Shown: positions 23,919 through 36,205, numbered from the stretch's first letter. The stretch is DNA of 64,000 nt from Geosiphon pyriformis (GCA_016748015.1 JAAOMT010000439.1:433170-497169), one strand, 5' to 3'. Program-made: numbers and translations. Notes: a model not told the origin generated them from the letters alone.

Positions 23919-25409
23919 TCATTGTAGCTTTCTGCAATCTCTTTTCCAGTGGCCAGAGATTCCACAGTAATGGCAATTCTGAGACTGGTTATTAAAAAGT
24001 GGTGCAAAATTATTTTGATTTCGTCTTTGGAGTGGTTGATATCTTTGAAGTTGCTGTTGTTGTTGATTGGTAAAATAGTTTTCAACCTTCTTTGTGAGTT
24101 GGTCAATTTTTTCCTTAGCTGCTGAGCTGGTTTCTCCAATTGCCAAATTTATAAGTTTTGTGCGATTGGCCTCTTCCATGGCCATTTTGTATTTTTTTGC
24201 ATGCTGTATGGCAGAGTTTAAATCTTCTGGTGCATGTGGGCGAATCTTTTTAATTAGTTTATCTTTTAGACCAACAATAAATTGATCCAAGATTTGAGCA
24301 TCAGAATAATAATCATTTGTTTCGAGTTGGCGAATTTGTCTGAGAAGTTTGTTGAATTTCCCAATATAAGTCATAACAGATTCGGAGGGTTTTTGTTTAA
24401 TATTTCGAAAACAATTACGAAGGGTAATAGAAGTATTATTGTCGGTGAACTGTTCAAAGAAGGCTGCTTTGAAAGCATTCCAATCATTGAATAGGGCAGC
24501 CAAGTTTTCAAACCATTCTCCTGCTGTTCTTTTGAGAAAGTAGAGAATTGTTTTTAATATTCTGGCAGCATTCCATCCATTTGCATCTTCAGCTTTAGTA
24601 ACTTGGTCAAGCCATTCTTGGGGACTGGTTTCAATATCTTCTCTATTGAATTCAGGGATTTTTGCGATGTATGTTGTCATTTCGTCTTCTTCTTTTTCAC
24701 TGTTTATTAATTCTTCTTCAGTTATTTCAGAGTTGTTTTCTTCGTTTGCTGCTGTCTCAGAGTGTTCACTTTGATTTTCAGCTAGAAAATCAAGGATATT
24801 GGAACTAGTTTGAAGGGGTTCTTGTTGTCTAATGGGACTTCTGAGTGCTGTAAAATTTTTTGGTCTTGCAAATCGATTCAAGAGTGAATTAGGCATTTGT
24901 GCTTGTGCAAGTGAAGCTGGAAAAGGTGTGATAGTAAGTGGAAGTTTTGAACTGGTTCCTTGTTCAGGTGTTTGTAAATGATTGGCAGTTGTTTTTGGTA
25001 GTGTTGGAGTATTTGGGGTGGTTCTTGAGTATTGCTTCAATTTGTTTTTGCCTTTGTTGTTTGTTTCTGTTTCTGATTCAAAATCAATAGTGTATTGAGA
25101 CTGCACTGGATATGTTTCTTCACAGTATTTGATAATGTTAAAATTAAGTTTGTGAAAGTAAGTGGCAAGTGTTTCACTGTTAAGGTCTTCAGTTCCCAAC
25201 TGTGAATAGTGTGCTAAATTATTGTAAAGGTTGCTTCTAACTTCTGAGATATTGTAATTTCCAAAAAGATAATTGTTGATGTGGTTTTCAATGTATTGGT
25301 ATACTGATTTCTTGACAACTTCAATTCCGTCTGGAATGTTGAATCTTTGCTTGTAGTGGATGTAAATTGACTGGTAATACTCTAGAGTTGTTGTATCTGG
25401 TGTGGTCAC
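23919..25409 (-). CDS. Gag of element A, 496 aa, open, with CCHC knuckle
   Basis: An intact frame from MTTPDTTTLEYYQ (25409) to TGA (23919). The N-terminal part (YIENHINNYLFGNY) has no family I can name. An acidic low-complexity linker (NNSEITEEELINSEKEED) precedes the retrotransposon gag domain (about residues 240-420: EWLDQVTKAEDANGWNAA, AGEWFENLAALFNDWNAFKAAF, LRQIRQLETN, LDQFIVGLKDKL). A Gln-rich stretch and the knuckle CHYCGISGHWKRDC end it. Gag forms the particle and packages RNA. The stop falls two residues after the knuckle's RK. B and D have TGA at the same codon, and C and E have AGA. Confidence 0.9.
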   Translation of the reverse strand: MTTPDTTTLEYYQSIYIHYKQRFNIPDGIEVVKKSVYQYIENHINNYLFGNYNISEVRSNLYNNLAHYSQLGTEDLNSETLATYFHKLNFNIIKYCEETYPVQSQYTIDFESETETNNKGKNKLKQYSRTTPNTPTLPKTTANHLQTPEQGTSSKLPLTITPFPASLAQAQMPNSLLNRFARPKNFTALRSPIRQQEPLQTSSNILDFLAENQSEHSETAANEENNSEITEEELINSEKEEDEMTTYIAKIPEFNREDIETSPQEWLDQVTKAEDANGWNAARILKTILYFLKRTAGEWFENLAALFNDWNAFKAAFFEQFTDNNTSITLRNCFRNIKQKPSESVMTYIGKFNKLLRQIRQLETNDYYSDAQILDQFIVGLKDKLIKKIRPHAPEDLNSAIQHAKKYKMAMEEANRTKLINLAIGETSSAAKEKIDQLTKKVENYFTNQQQQQLQRYQPLQRRNQNNFAPLFNNQSQNCHYCGISGHWKRDCRKLQ

Positions 25410-25439
25410 TACTTTGAAGTTGTTTTTGCTGTGGTGTTT

Positions 25440-25457
25440 CCGTGGGAGAGCACCAAA
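25440..25457 (-). promoter_or_regulatory. Primer binding site of element A
   Basis: Directly inside the 5' LTR the minus strand reads TTTGGTGCTCTCCC. The TGG start is the usual complement of a tRNA CCA end. The same TTTGGTGCTC follows the 5' LTRs of C, D and E. The matching tRNA could not be named from memory. Confidence 0.6.
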
Positions 25458-26388
25458 TATTACCGAAGGTTTTTGGTCTCTTTTTTTGAATGTTGTAAAT
25501 GTTGATTTGCTGTGAATTCACGTTTTCTAAAATAGTTGAACCTCCAATAACTGAATTTATCTTCAAATTATCTTCTATAATTTGAACTGCTGGGCTTATA
25601 AGTAGAATGGCCAATTTTTTGCCAGTTACTTTATGTAGTTACGTTGTAGTAAACATCAACTCTTTCCCAGGAATTGCTCGTCTGAAAGCTCACTAAAATG
25701 TATAGTTACTTTGCTGTGAAAGTCAACTCTTCTACAGGAATCTTGTCTGTAGGCTACCCTAATGCTTATAATAAGAAAAGAAAAGAAAAATAAAAGAAAT
25801 GTAAAAGAAATAGAATTTTGTTAAGAGAAACATTTTCTATCCAGGTCTGGAGTCACTAACAGATTATTGAAATTGGTAGCTAATCAATTTTAAAACTTTT
25901 AGTTGGGTTTTGAGGATTTTCCAAGTGCAATAATTAAAGAATTTGGTTTTTTGAATTATTTGATATTTATTTCTTTTTGTGTGTGTAGAAATGGTTCTAA
26001 GTGATAAATCTAAAGCAAGATACATTTTCTCGAAGAGAGAAGCTCTTCTTTTATACAACTTGTCGTAACACTATTTTATGAACTTAAACTTTGCTATTTT
26101 CTACAATTTCACTGAACTAAAGATACATTTTGGTGAACTACAAGTTATTTCTGCAAACTATTAGATATTTCGGTGAACTATCAATTATTTTGGTGAATTT
26201 CTATAAATTTCGGCAAACTTTTGAATGTTACATAGTTCGGGGTATTGCATGATTGATCATCACAATTAGGTTACATTTGTGTTGTATACAATTTGGGTTA
26301 TTAATTAAATGATAATATATGCTAATTAATGATAGGAATTATAAGATAGTTTCATGCTAAATGATATCTCTAATTTCATTTGGTAACA
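25458..26388 (-). repeat. 5' LTR of element A
   Basis: 931 bp, near-identical to the 3' LTR at 16589-17523, with many of the differences being transitions. The outer edge is GTAACA (26388). The inner edge reads TATTAC instead of TGTTAC. It contains the U3 20-bp repeat array (about 26120-26225), the TATA box and the U5 hairpin. It is of the same R-region type as the 5' LTR of D. Confidence 0.92.
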
Positions 26389-27921
26389 ACATTTTAGATG
26401 AATAGCATTGCCAATTTTAATTCTTGGAATATGTCTTTGACAATGCTTTTTTGAATGTTATGCACCTGATTGTGATAGAAGATTTTCTTGGTGTGGTTTC
26501 AGATTTGTCTGATAATAAAGCTGCTGGCCTTTCTGGTATTACAAATGAACTATAGAAACATTGTAACAAGTTTGTTCTGGATTCACTTTTGGTGCTTTTG
26601 AATTTTTGTTTAATTTGTGGATCTGTTCTGGGTTCTTGAAAAGAGGCCTGGGTATCTATAATTCCTAAACCCTATAACTGGAAGGGGGTTCTTACAAACA
26701 CCCAACTCATAGCACTAATTGAAACTGCCTGTAAGATTCTTTCTAAGATCCTCTCTGATAGGATCTCCATGGCATGTAGTAAGTATGACATTCTTCATGG
26801 TAACAACTTTTCAGTTTTTAAAGGTACAACAATGCAGTCTCTTATTTTTGTTATTGGTTTGGTGGTTGAAGATGTTTTGGAAAAGAATTGTGAACTTTGG
26901 TTAGTTTTGCAAGACATGAAGAAAGCATATAACTCAATTGGTTGGGAACATTTGAGAAGAAGTTTGGTCAAAATCAAAATGTGCAATAGATTTATAAGAT
27001 TTTTTGGGAGTATTCACGATGGTTGCATGAACAGAATGATGACTGATTTTGGGCTAACTGATGAGTATAGTGTTCATAATGGCTTAGATCAGGGAGAAGT
27101 GTTCTCATCTCTCCTTTGGTGTATTTTTTATGACACTTTGCTGTGCAAGGTAAAAAGACAAGAGACAGTATATGGTTATAGACTAAATTTGTATTATGTT
27201 GTCAAGTCTGGTCGCATTGATTCTCAAGATAGTTTGACCTCTTTTCTTGCTGTGGGTGCATTTGTTGATAAGTTGGTTCTAGTCAGGCGGCTACACAATA
27301 CATTCTCAATGTTGCCAGTGAATTTTTCAGGATGAATGATATCTCGATTAACAACAACAAAACTGTAGTAATCCCAATTAATTGCAGAGTGATGGCTCCT
27401 TTTTTATCTGTCTGTGGTGCTCCTATTTCCATCACCAAAAAAAGAACATCTCACTGATATCTGGGAATTTTTTTTTCCTCTGATGGATTATCTAAGTCTA
27501 GCCTGGCTAAAGCACATTTGAATATATAGTTTTTTGCCAATTTTGTTCTAAGAAAAGCTATTTCGAATAAACAGTTCTCTTATTTGGTTTTGGCTGTTCT
27601 TCATTCTATCATTGGTTATAGGATTCAGTTTAGCTTCATTTCTGTTAGTGTGTGCTGAAAGTGGAATGTTTTAATTCGGAAGGGCCTGAAATTGAAATTG
27701 GGTCTGCCTCTGGACTTTCCTAATAATGTTTTGCACTATTCTTTATTTTATAGCTTAAAGACTTTTGAGCAGATCCAAGCCAAAGACAAGATTGCTGCTG
27801 TGGTGTGTTTCACCAACTCTGTTGGGGTTTTGGGCCAATTGTTCAAGCATAGGTTGCATAACTTACAAGTCATAAGTTGGTGTTCAGTGTATTCCTTGTG
27901 CTCCCCTGTTTGCATTAGTGT
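26389..27921 (+). pseudogene. LINE L2 reverse transcriptase piece
   Basis: It continues the L2 protein after element A: SDNKAAGLSGITNEL, SWKEAWVSIIPKP, the ETACKILSKILSDRI block, the thumb/palm ORF at 26769-27335 (LVLQDMKKAYNSIGWEHL, YSVHNGLDQGEVFSSLLWCIFYD) and LAVGAFVDKLVLV, where the catalytic xxDD has become VDK. Then follow HSIIGYRIQFSF and FVLRKA-like segments in mixed frames up to the insertion of B at 27922. The enzyme is dead because of the missing Asp and stops. Confidence 0.82.
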
Positions 27922-28900
27922 TGTTACTGGAGGTTTTTGGTCTCTTCTTAGCTCTTGTATATTTGTTGTAATGCTGTTAATTCATGACTATGGGAAGTGT
28001 CTGAACCTCCGATAACTGAATTTTATCTTCAAATTATCTCTTATAATTTGAACTGCTGGGCTTATAAGTGGAATGGCCAATTCCATGCCAGTTGCTTTAT
28101 GTAGTTACATTGTGGTAAATGTCAACTTTTTTCCAGGTAATGCTCATCTGGAAGCTTACTAAAATGTGTAGTTACTTTACTGTGAAAGTCAACTCTTCTA
28201 CAAGAATTCTTGTCTGTAGACTACTCAAATAATTTATAATAAGAAAAGAAAGAGAATAAAAGAAATGTAAAGGAAAAATAAAACTGATGATTTATGGAAG
28301 TCGTTTTGAATCCAGGTCTGGAAGTGTTTTAACAGTTTACTGAAATTAGTAACTAGTCAAACTGTTTAGTAGGAATTGGTTAATTTCAAGGGAAATAATT
28401 AAGAATTTGATTTTTCGAATTATTTGATATTTATTTCATTTCTGTGTGTAAAGAATAATTCTAATTGATAAATCTGAGGTAAGATATATTTTCTCAAAAA
28501 GAGAAGCTCTTCTTTTATACAATTTGTTGTAACACTATTCTATGAACTCGAACTTTGCTATTTTCTACAATTTTGTTGAACTAAAGATACATTTTGGTAA
28601 ACTACAAATTATTTCTGTGAACTATTAGATATTTCAGTGAACTATCAATTATTTTGGCAAATTTCTACAAATTTTGGTGAACTTTTTGAATGTTACATAG
28701 TTTGGAGTATTGCATGATTGATCATCGCAATTAGGTTAGATTTGTGTTATATACAAATTGGGTTATTAATTAAATGATAATTTTGAACATTTTGCTAATA
28801 TAATAAGTAATAATTTGAAATGATAATATATGCTAATTGATGATAGGAATTATAAAGATAATTTTATGCTAAATAATATCTCTAATTTCGTCTAGTAACA
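27922..28900 (-). repeat. 3' LTR of element B
   Basis: 979 bp, bounded by TGTTAC and GTAACA. Its R region (around 28440-28510, with TGAGGTAAGATATA in plus reading) defines a B type distinct from A, C and E. The U3 20-bp repeats (about 28570-28690) have lost most ATTTCGG CpGs to TTTTGG or TTTCAG. The U5 hairpin has the usual arms with loop CTCTT. Confidence 0.9.
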
Positions 28901-29546
28901 TAATCTCCTCCTCAAAACTGAACTCTGTCGAAGTCCAAGTACTGTCTGTAATTTTCAGATAGTAATCCAAAATTATTGAAAAAATTTGGTCTGAAAATTG
29001 TTGAAATTTCAGTTCTGTGAGCTTTTCAATGTATTGAATCTTCAAAGGTTGTAAAATTGGGTTTTGTAGGATACTTTTACAGGTGTGAAATAGGTCATAA
29101 AGTCTAAGAGCAGCTCTTAGTTTATAGTGACTGTTTGTAGATCCAGCTGTTGTTTTGAATTTATTGTGAAGTTGTTTCTGAATAGCTTCTTTTGTAAGAT
29201 TTGCTGCTATAAGCTCCCGTTTTCATTCGTGAAGTGTTTTTCCAATGTAGAAATATCTATATATTGGAGTATAGTTGTGGTTTTCTTTATTAAGACACAG
29301 TTGAAGTTTTTGTTAAATAGTAGCATTTGGTGGAATACTAATAAGAATGAACATTAAATTTTCTTTTAAAGCAAGCTTCAAAAGTTCTGGTAAATGAATT
29401 CCAGAATAACTTCTTGTATTCTTTCTATAAGAGTAATACTTTCGTGAATTTGGGATTAGATTTGTAACTACTTCTGTTTGAGTATAATTAATATGTTTTC
29501 CAGTGATAGTAATGGATAATTCAAGTATTGTTTTTAAAGCTAACAT
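28869..29546 (-). pseudogene. ORF3 of element B
   Basis: Homologue of the intact ORF3 of A, covering MLALKTI to the DEIRDII end inside the LTR. Two stops interrupt it: TAA after NATI (a Gln codon in A) and TGA in the GKTLHE/KRE stretch (an Arg codon in A). The rest remains readable, including YKLRAALRLYDLFHTC and KLTELKFQQFSDQI, so the protein sequence outlasts the decay well enough to align. Confidence 0.78.
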
Positions 29547-29745
29547 TAATTTTTGAGATAACTGTTGAATATTTTGAGAGATAGTTATTATAATAAAATT
29601 GGAAAAATAAAATTGAAATTATTTTTGGTATGTGGGTTTTTATGTTATTTTTTTTTTTGTTTTTCAGCATACTTTGTTTTGTTTTTTGTTTTTTTTTGTA
29701 ATATTTTTTTTCTAAATTATAAGAGAATAACTATAGTAATTGAAA

Positions 29746-31133
29746 TTAAGTGTTCAAGTTGGGGGGTTGTTCAATAACAACTATTGGTTCTAAGTTTCGG
29801 AGAATATCTTTGGAATTGATTAAAAAAGAATGTGTACCAATTTGTGGAATTAATGGTTTAGAATTGTTTCTAGAATTATAGTGTTTCAAATGATCTCCAT
29901 GTGCAACTTTTGCTAGGATTTTGTTATCAAGTCTTAGCTTGTATAATCCATTGCCTAGAACTTCATGGATAAAGAATGGCCCATCCCATTTATTTTCGAA
30001 TTTTTCACTCCATTGTTTTTCAGCTTTAGTTCTGTGTAAGAAAACTTTGTTTCCAACTTTAAATTCATTGGTGACTGGAGGCAATTTGTTGTTATGTCAT
30101 TTTTTTTGTTGAGCTTGGAAGTGTTCAATATGAGTGACTGCTATTTGTCGTTTTCTTTCCAACATGCTAAGCAGAGTATAGGCTCTTTGTTGAAGTGTTT
30201 CCTGGAAATTGTTTTTATCAATTGGTTGTGCTGGGTATGTTTCTACTGTGAAACTAATTGGTAATGTTGCTGTCCTTCTATAAGTTAAATCAAATGGTGT
30301 GTGTTTTGTGGTATTTTGTTTTAGTGTTCTGGATGCTAGTAACATTGATAGAATAAAGATATTCCATTCTTGCTCAAAATTGGTTAAGACTTTGGCTAAT
30401 AACTCACACAATGTTCTGTTAAAACGTTCTACAAGTTTGTTTGTCTGTGAATGGTAGGACAAAGACAAAGGTCTTTTGACATTAAATTGTTCACAGATTT
30501 CTTGAATTAGATTGTTCATGAAATGTGTTCTTTGATCAGATAAAAGTTCGATTGGGCATCCATGTCTACAGATAATGTCTTTATAAATGAAATTTGCTAC
30601 TAATTTTGCATCTGTTTATTGAATGGCTCTGGCTTCGGGCCATTTAGTAAGATAGTCTACAGCTACTGCAATATAATGGTTTTCTTGGTTTGTGATAGAT
30701 AGTGGTCTGACTAAATTAATACCAACTTAGTCAAAAGACTGTCCAACTTTGATTGAGTTTAAAAGGTTCTATAGAGCGAGTTTCTTCTTTTTTTTGACAA
30801 CTATTACAAAATTTAACATATTCATAAATGTCTTTTTTTATTCAAGGCCAAAAGTAATATTTTAGTGTTCTCTGGGTGGTGCTGTCTTTTCCTAGATGTG
30901 CTGATAAAGAATCCGAGTGCATGTTGTATAAAATAGTTTCTTTTTTATGTTCTTGTATTAATTTGAGCAAACTGTTTGGGTTTTTAAAGTTTTGATAATA
31001 AATAATATTGTTGTGTAAGAAGTATTATTTGGCTTGTTGTTGTAACTAACGTTTTTCATCTGGGGACCAATCTGTTGGGATTGTTAATGTCTCCAGATAT
31101 TGTTTAAGATTGTTGTAGTTTTTGGGTTTCATT
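29746..31133 (-). pseudogene. Integrase of element B
   Basis: Same layout as A. The zinc-binding part is near 31000-30770, with stops. The core has the second Asp and the Glu preserved (30519-30097: LVERFNRTL), and Trp is kept in FEQEWNIFI, where A, C and D have TGA. The C-terminal module is at 30084-29746 (KVFLHRTKAEKQWSEKFENKW), ending PNLNT plus stop. A TAG and several frame breaks lie between 30520 and 30850. Confidence 0.8.
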
Positions 31134-31189
31134 GTTTGTTGTTTTGTTGCTGTTAATTTAAATGGGTGTTGGTTTTGTTTTCTAATCTT

Positions 31190-32584
31190 GTCTCATTCTT
31201 GAGAGACAATCAACATTGGTGTGGAGTTTTCCTGGTTTGTGGTGTACAATATATTGGTAGTTGGCTAAAAATTCTGTCCATCAGGTTTGTTTTGTGTTCA
31301 GTTGGGTGTTTTTGTTCTGAAGCCATTTGAGTCCAATATTATCAGTGATAATATCGAATTCTTTAGGCCTGAGATAAAGGTTGAAGTGGTGTAAGGCCCA
31401 AATTATGGCTGCTGTTTCTAGTTCTGTGGCAGGATAGTTTTTCTCGGCTGGTTTTAATGTTCTGCTAGCATAAGCGATTACTCGCTCATTTCCATTGTCA
31501 TTTAATTGTGATAAAATGGCACCAAAGACAGTGTAAGAAGTGTCTGTAGCTAGTCGAAATCGGTTATTGAAGTCTGAGTAGGCTAGAATTGGAGCTGTTG
31601 TCAGCTTTTTCTTGAGAATTTCAAAAGCTTTTTGGTGTTCTTCCGCCCATTTGTATTCGACATTTTTAGTAGTCAGCTGGTTGAGGGATTTTGCAATTTC
31701 TAAGAATTTTTTGATGAATTTTTGGTAATAGGAAGCTAATCCAATAAATTCTCTCAATTCTGTGGTATTTTGTGGAGTCTTGAAGTTCTTGACAGTGCTG
31801 ATTTTTCTGGGGTCTGGTTTAATTCCATCTTTGCTTACAATGTGGCCAAGAAAGGCCAAACTTGTTTTTCCAAAGTAGCATTTTTCGATGTTTAGTTTCA
31901 ATTCTGCTTTTCATAATCGTTGAAAAACTTCTTGCAGGTGTTTTAAGTGTAATTCAAAAGATGATAAATAAACATCAGTATTATCGAGATAGACAACTAC
32001 TGATTTCCAAAGGAGACCTTTGTAAACAACATCTATGAGTCTTTAGAATGTTGTTGGTGCATTGCATAATCCGAAAGACATTATGTTGAACTCATAATTT
32101 CCTCCTTGAGTGGTAAATGCTATTTTGGGACAATTTTTGGGATCCATGGCAACTTGCCAGTATTCACTCTCTAAATCTAATGTCGAGAAGTATTTGGATT
32201 TCCTAAGGGCATCTAACATGTCATCGATTTGGAAAAGAGGGTAGGCATCTCCAATGGTGATGCTGTTAAGTTGTCGATAATCAACACAAAATCATATCTT
32301 TCCATTTTTTTTTTAACTAGGACCACAGGTGAAGCCCATGAACTCATCAATGGTTAAATAAGCCTATTGTTAAGCATTCATTGCACTTCTTCTTGGATAA
32401 ATTGGTGACTTTCTGGAGCAACTCGGTAGGCTTGTTGTTGCCTTGGTTTGGCATCTCCTATATAGATTTGGTGTTGAACTAAATCGGTTCTTCCTAAGTC
32501 ATTGTTGTTTTTGGCAAAGATATCGGCAAATTCTGCAATTAGCTCTTTGAGCTGGTTTTGTTGTTGTGGTTTAAGTTGTCCCAT
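31190..32584 (-). pseudogene. Reverse transcriptase / RNase H of element B
   Basis: It starts at MGQLKPQQQ (32584). The stop at 32378 follows EEVQ. Arg is kept in VDYRQLN (CGA), but one A is missing from the A-run in the VKKKN codons near 32300-32312, shifting the frame. The catalytic site reads YLDN. The open block at 31901-31281 covers the end of RT and RNase H (LATDTSYTVFGAILSQL, ASRTLKPAEKNYPATELE, ITDNIGLKWLQ). Confidence 0.8.
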
Positions 32585-32959
32585 GTTGATTTGAGATAGT
32601 TTTTCTATGACAACATGATAGTTTTCAAAACTGGGATTTGGGTTGATTTTTAGTAGTAAATGTTCAATGATTTCTGAAAAATTGGGAACTGTCTGGAGTA
32701 ATTCTTGTTAAAAGATATTACTGTGAATAACTCCAATTTCTATGTTATTTAATAAAACTATGAGGTAACTGTTGGGATTGTAAAAAGTAACTCAGACTTT
32801 TTTTGTTCTTTCTGGAATGTAAATATTTGGGATCAAGATATTATGTTCTGAGCAGATTTGTTTGTTGAACTCAAAAATTTGTTGTGTGGTTATTAACTTT
32901 GGGCAGGTGTAGATTTCTGGATGTTCTCCAAAGGGTGAAATAGTAATTGGTTGTAGAAG

Positions 32960-33967
32960 TCATAGAATCTGGTAAGCTTCATTTTGTTCGTTAAGAGTTA
33001 TGTTTATTGAAACTGTGAATTGTCCAGTTGAACCAAAACCTTTGGTTCCTCTTTTACTCTTTTCCAATTGTTCTCTTTGACTGACTAATTGTAAACCCGA
33101 AATGTTGATTAAGGGTAAATAAATAGCTTGAGCAATTTTTTCGGCATGTTCAATCTGAAAAGGTTTATTGGTTTCATTTTGTAACATGATTATAATGTCT
33201 CCTGTATATTCTGCATCTATGATTCCTCCTCTAACATTAATTCCTTTGCTCGCCAATGATGATTGTGAAGCAATTTGGATCATTGTTCTTGGTGGGATTT
33301 CAAGAGCAATTTTGAGGTTAATTTTTGTGAGTGATTTAGGTTTGAGAGTAAGGATATCTTTTCCTGGATATCTTAGATTGTATCCAGCATTAATTTCATG
33401 GGTTTTTTCAGGCTTTATTCCTTGTTCATTGTTGTTGAAGTATTTGAGTTGTGAAGCAGGCTGATTTTTGATGAAATAGATGGGTGTGGCTTCTATTTCT
33501 TCTGTTGCTTTAAATTCTTCAAATTCAATTTCATATTCATCACTTTCACTGGGCAAGAGAATGCTAAGAGCATAGCATTCAAGACACCATTATTTATCAC
33601 AAGAAATTATGTATTCTTCACATAATTTAATGTTCATTTGCTCTAGCCATTGAGCTTGAGCTTCTTTGGTCAGGTAGGTGTGACTGGCAATTTGGTGATA
33701 TACTTTTACTTCATCTTTGTAGTTGTATCCAATGATTTCAAAGGTGTATGTAATGTATTCTGATTCTTTTATTTGATGAACATTTTCTTGAGTGGCTCTG
33801 TTAATTAATGCCATTGCTAAGTCAAAAATTATCTCAGTATTATGGGGGTAGTAATAAAGTTTGTTAAGAGCACTGTTGTATGCCGCATCAAAGAGTGTTC
33901 CTCTTTTAACTTTTTCTGAAATTAATAAAGCATATTGGTAGGTCTGATTGCAGACTTCTCCTTTCAT
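32960..33967 (-). pseudogene. dUTPase and end of the Cys-rich module, element B
   Basis: The ORF at 33556-32960 carries the dUTPase motifs: NAGYNLRYPG (motif 1 with Asp to Asn), ASQSSLASKGI, RGGIIDAEYTGDII (catalytic Asp kept), EHAEKIAQAIYLP and GTKGFGSTGQ. The ORF at 33967-33590 holds EVCNQTYQ (one Cys lost) and the helical stretch. They are separated by a single stop at a Trp codon in CDKQWC. The TGA before the RT region (plus-strand position near 32792) is shared with A and D. Confidence 0.8.
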
Positions 33968-34033
33968 TGCTACATCAATCTAATTGCATTCTTCTGGTAG
34001 CATATCTCCACAAGTCAAACAAGGGATGTTGTT

Positions 34034-35044
34034 CTATTTTCTGCTTCTTTTTATTAGATGGCCCCATTGTTCTCTGTGGCAAGCCTTGCAGTAATAACAA
34101 GTATGATTTTCATATTCTTCTTTAGGTGAAATGCAGGCTCTTATTAATAAAAGTTTCTTGTGGCAATCTTTGTATTTAAAGGAAATGTAAGGGTGTTGTT
34201 TCCTTGGTTCAGACTTTGAATAAGAGATATTCCATTCAGGAGTTTCAGGTTTAGAGTGTGGAGTAAAATGTTCTTGTTCAGTTTCATTGGCCCAATTGGA
34301 CATTGATCCAAGAGCCATAAATGTTTCAATTATTGGTTTTTCTTCTTCTGGTTCGAATTCAAAAGCCGGGGCTTTTTCAGAGTGTTTGTTGAATGTACCA
34401 CAAATGGCAGGTACTCAGGCATGTTGTCCTTGATAAGAGATTTGTAGTTCTTGGGTTTTCCAGTCTAATTTTGCATTGGCTTTTTGAAACCAGTCATTTC
34501 TGACAAGGGCTTGATACTGAGGAGCATCCATTACAAGAACTTTGACTGAAATGGTGATTCCATTAAAAGTGAATGGAAAATTGTCAATTTCTCCTACTGG
34601 AGTCTTTTTCATGTCATTGGCAGTAACAATAATTGTCTGAGCTGGTTGGTTAACATTTTTTTTTAACTGTTGTATCAACTGATAAGTAATAATACTTCCA
34701 GCGGATCTACTGTTTAGGATTAAGCAAATTGTTTTTCCTTTAACTTTAGCTTCAGTATACATAGCTGTGATTGCTTTCTGTTCATTTGCACCAGTATTGC
34801 TGAGTAGAAATGGTGATTTATTGGCTTTGAACTCGAAAGGAAAGATATTAGAGAGATTGGCGTTTTCAGCAATTCTGGCTGGTAGAATAGTGGTGTGGTT
34901 ATAAGAAGGATTTTGTTGTTGTGCTGCAGCTCTACCTTCCAAGAGTGCAATATGGTGAAAATCCTGTTCTTCTGGCATTGTTAAATAACTGGGTTGAGTG
35001 TAATAGTGGTTGAGTCTTGGTTGAGCAGAATTTTGGAGAACCAA
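34034..35044 (-). pseudogene. Protease and Cys-rich start, element B
   Basis: The ORF at 35044-34415 has the protease core, where the active-site D-S-G is now N-S-R (LILNSRSAGSIITY), so it is inactive. It runs to QGQHA. The ORF at 34318-34034 continues with FKYKDCHKKL (first Cys lost), TCYYCKACHRE and QWGHLIK; the Gln codon (CAA) sits where A, C and D have TGA. Confidence 0.78.
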
Positions 35045-35305
35045 TTGGTTGTTTGAACTGATTCTATTGTTGTTTACTTGGTATCAGTTTTGTGGTGTGA
35101 ATTGATTTTGTGTAATCAATTTTCGAGCAGGTACTTGATAATGTTTTGTGGGTGGTTGTTGGTATTGCTGTTGGATTGGCTGTGGGGCAGACTAATAATA
35201 GTTATTTTGGTATTGGGGTCTTGTTGGATAGTAAGCTGATGATGGTGGTTGATAATAAGATTGCTGTGATGGAAGATAACATTAATTATTCCTCTGTTGT
35301 TGGTT

Positions 35306-36205
35306 TCATTGCAATTTTCTACAATTGCATTTCCAGTGTCCTGAAATTCCACAATAATGACAATTTTGGATTTGGTTGTTGGGTGGTTGTCCAAAGTTGT
35401 TTTGAATGCGTCATTGTGGAGGTTGATATCTTTGTGGTTGTTGTAATTGCTGTGGCTACTGTTGTTGCTGCTGGTTGGTGAAGTAGTTTTCAACTTTTTT
35501 GGTTAATTGGTCAATCTTTTCTTCAGCTGCTGAGCTGGTTTCTCCAATAGCCAGGTTAACAAGTTTGGTATGGTTGGCTTCTTCCATGGTCATTTCATAG
35601 TTTTTTGCCTGTTGAATAGCAGTGGCTAAATCTTTTGGTGCATGTGGGTGAACTTTCTTGATGAGTTTGTCTTTTAGTCCAGCAATGAATTGATCCAAAA
35701 TTTGTGCATTGGAGTAGTATTCATTGGTTTCCAATTGGCAAATTCTTTTAAGCAGTTTGTTGAATTTCCCAAGATAGGTTATAACTGATTTACTTGGTTC
35801 TTGCTTGATATTTCGGAACCAATTTCGAAGGGTAATGGAAGTGTTATTGTCAGTGAACTGTTCTAGAAAAGCAGTTTTGAATGTTTCCCAGTGTTCTGAT
35901 AAGACTTCCATGTTTTCAAACCATTTATCAGCCATTCCTTATAAGAAGTATGGAATTGCTTTTAACATTCTGGCAGTGTTTCAACCATTTGCATCTCCTG
36001 CTTTTGAGACTTTGTCAAGCCATTCTTGAGGACTGGTTTCACTGTCTTCTCCTGTGAACTCAGGGATTTTTGCAATATATATGGAGGCCATTTCTTCTTT
36101 GTTTTTTGAGTCTTCTGTTTCTTGTTCTGATTTAGTTTCTTCACTTTCTAAGCTTTCTGAATGATTAGTTTTATTTTTCTGTAGGTAATCAAAAAGGTTG
36201 GTGCT
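35306..36205 (-). pseudogene. Gag of element B, C-terminal two thirds
   Basis: It keeps the gag domain (35935-35456: NMEVLSEHWETFKTAF, LRNWFRNIKQEPSKSV, LDQFIAGLKDKL) and the knuckle CHYCGISGHWKCNC, followed by TGA at 35306-35308 as in A and D. A TAA at the FLQGMA position and a frame change near 36060 break the upstream part. The reading ends abruptly at about 36205, where the sequence switches to LTR. Confidence 0.8.

Larger units (their letters stand above)
16589..26388 (-). mobile_element. LTR retrotransposon A (family F1, Ty3/gypsy-like with dUTPase and ORF3)
   Basis: A complete 9.8-kb element inserted antisense in LINE L2. LTRs lie at 25458-26388 (5') and 16589-17523 (3'). A 4-bp duplication ACAT flanks it (16585-16588 and 26389-26392). 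The internal order on the minus strand is gag, protease, Cys-rich module, dUTPase, RT/RNase H, integrase, ORF3. Gag and ORF3 remain fully open, whereas the pol region carries several stops. The gene order PR-RT-RH-IN is that of Ty3/gypsy. The dUTPase, Cys-rich module and ORF3 are additions. Confidence 0.93.
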
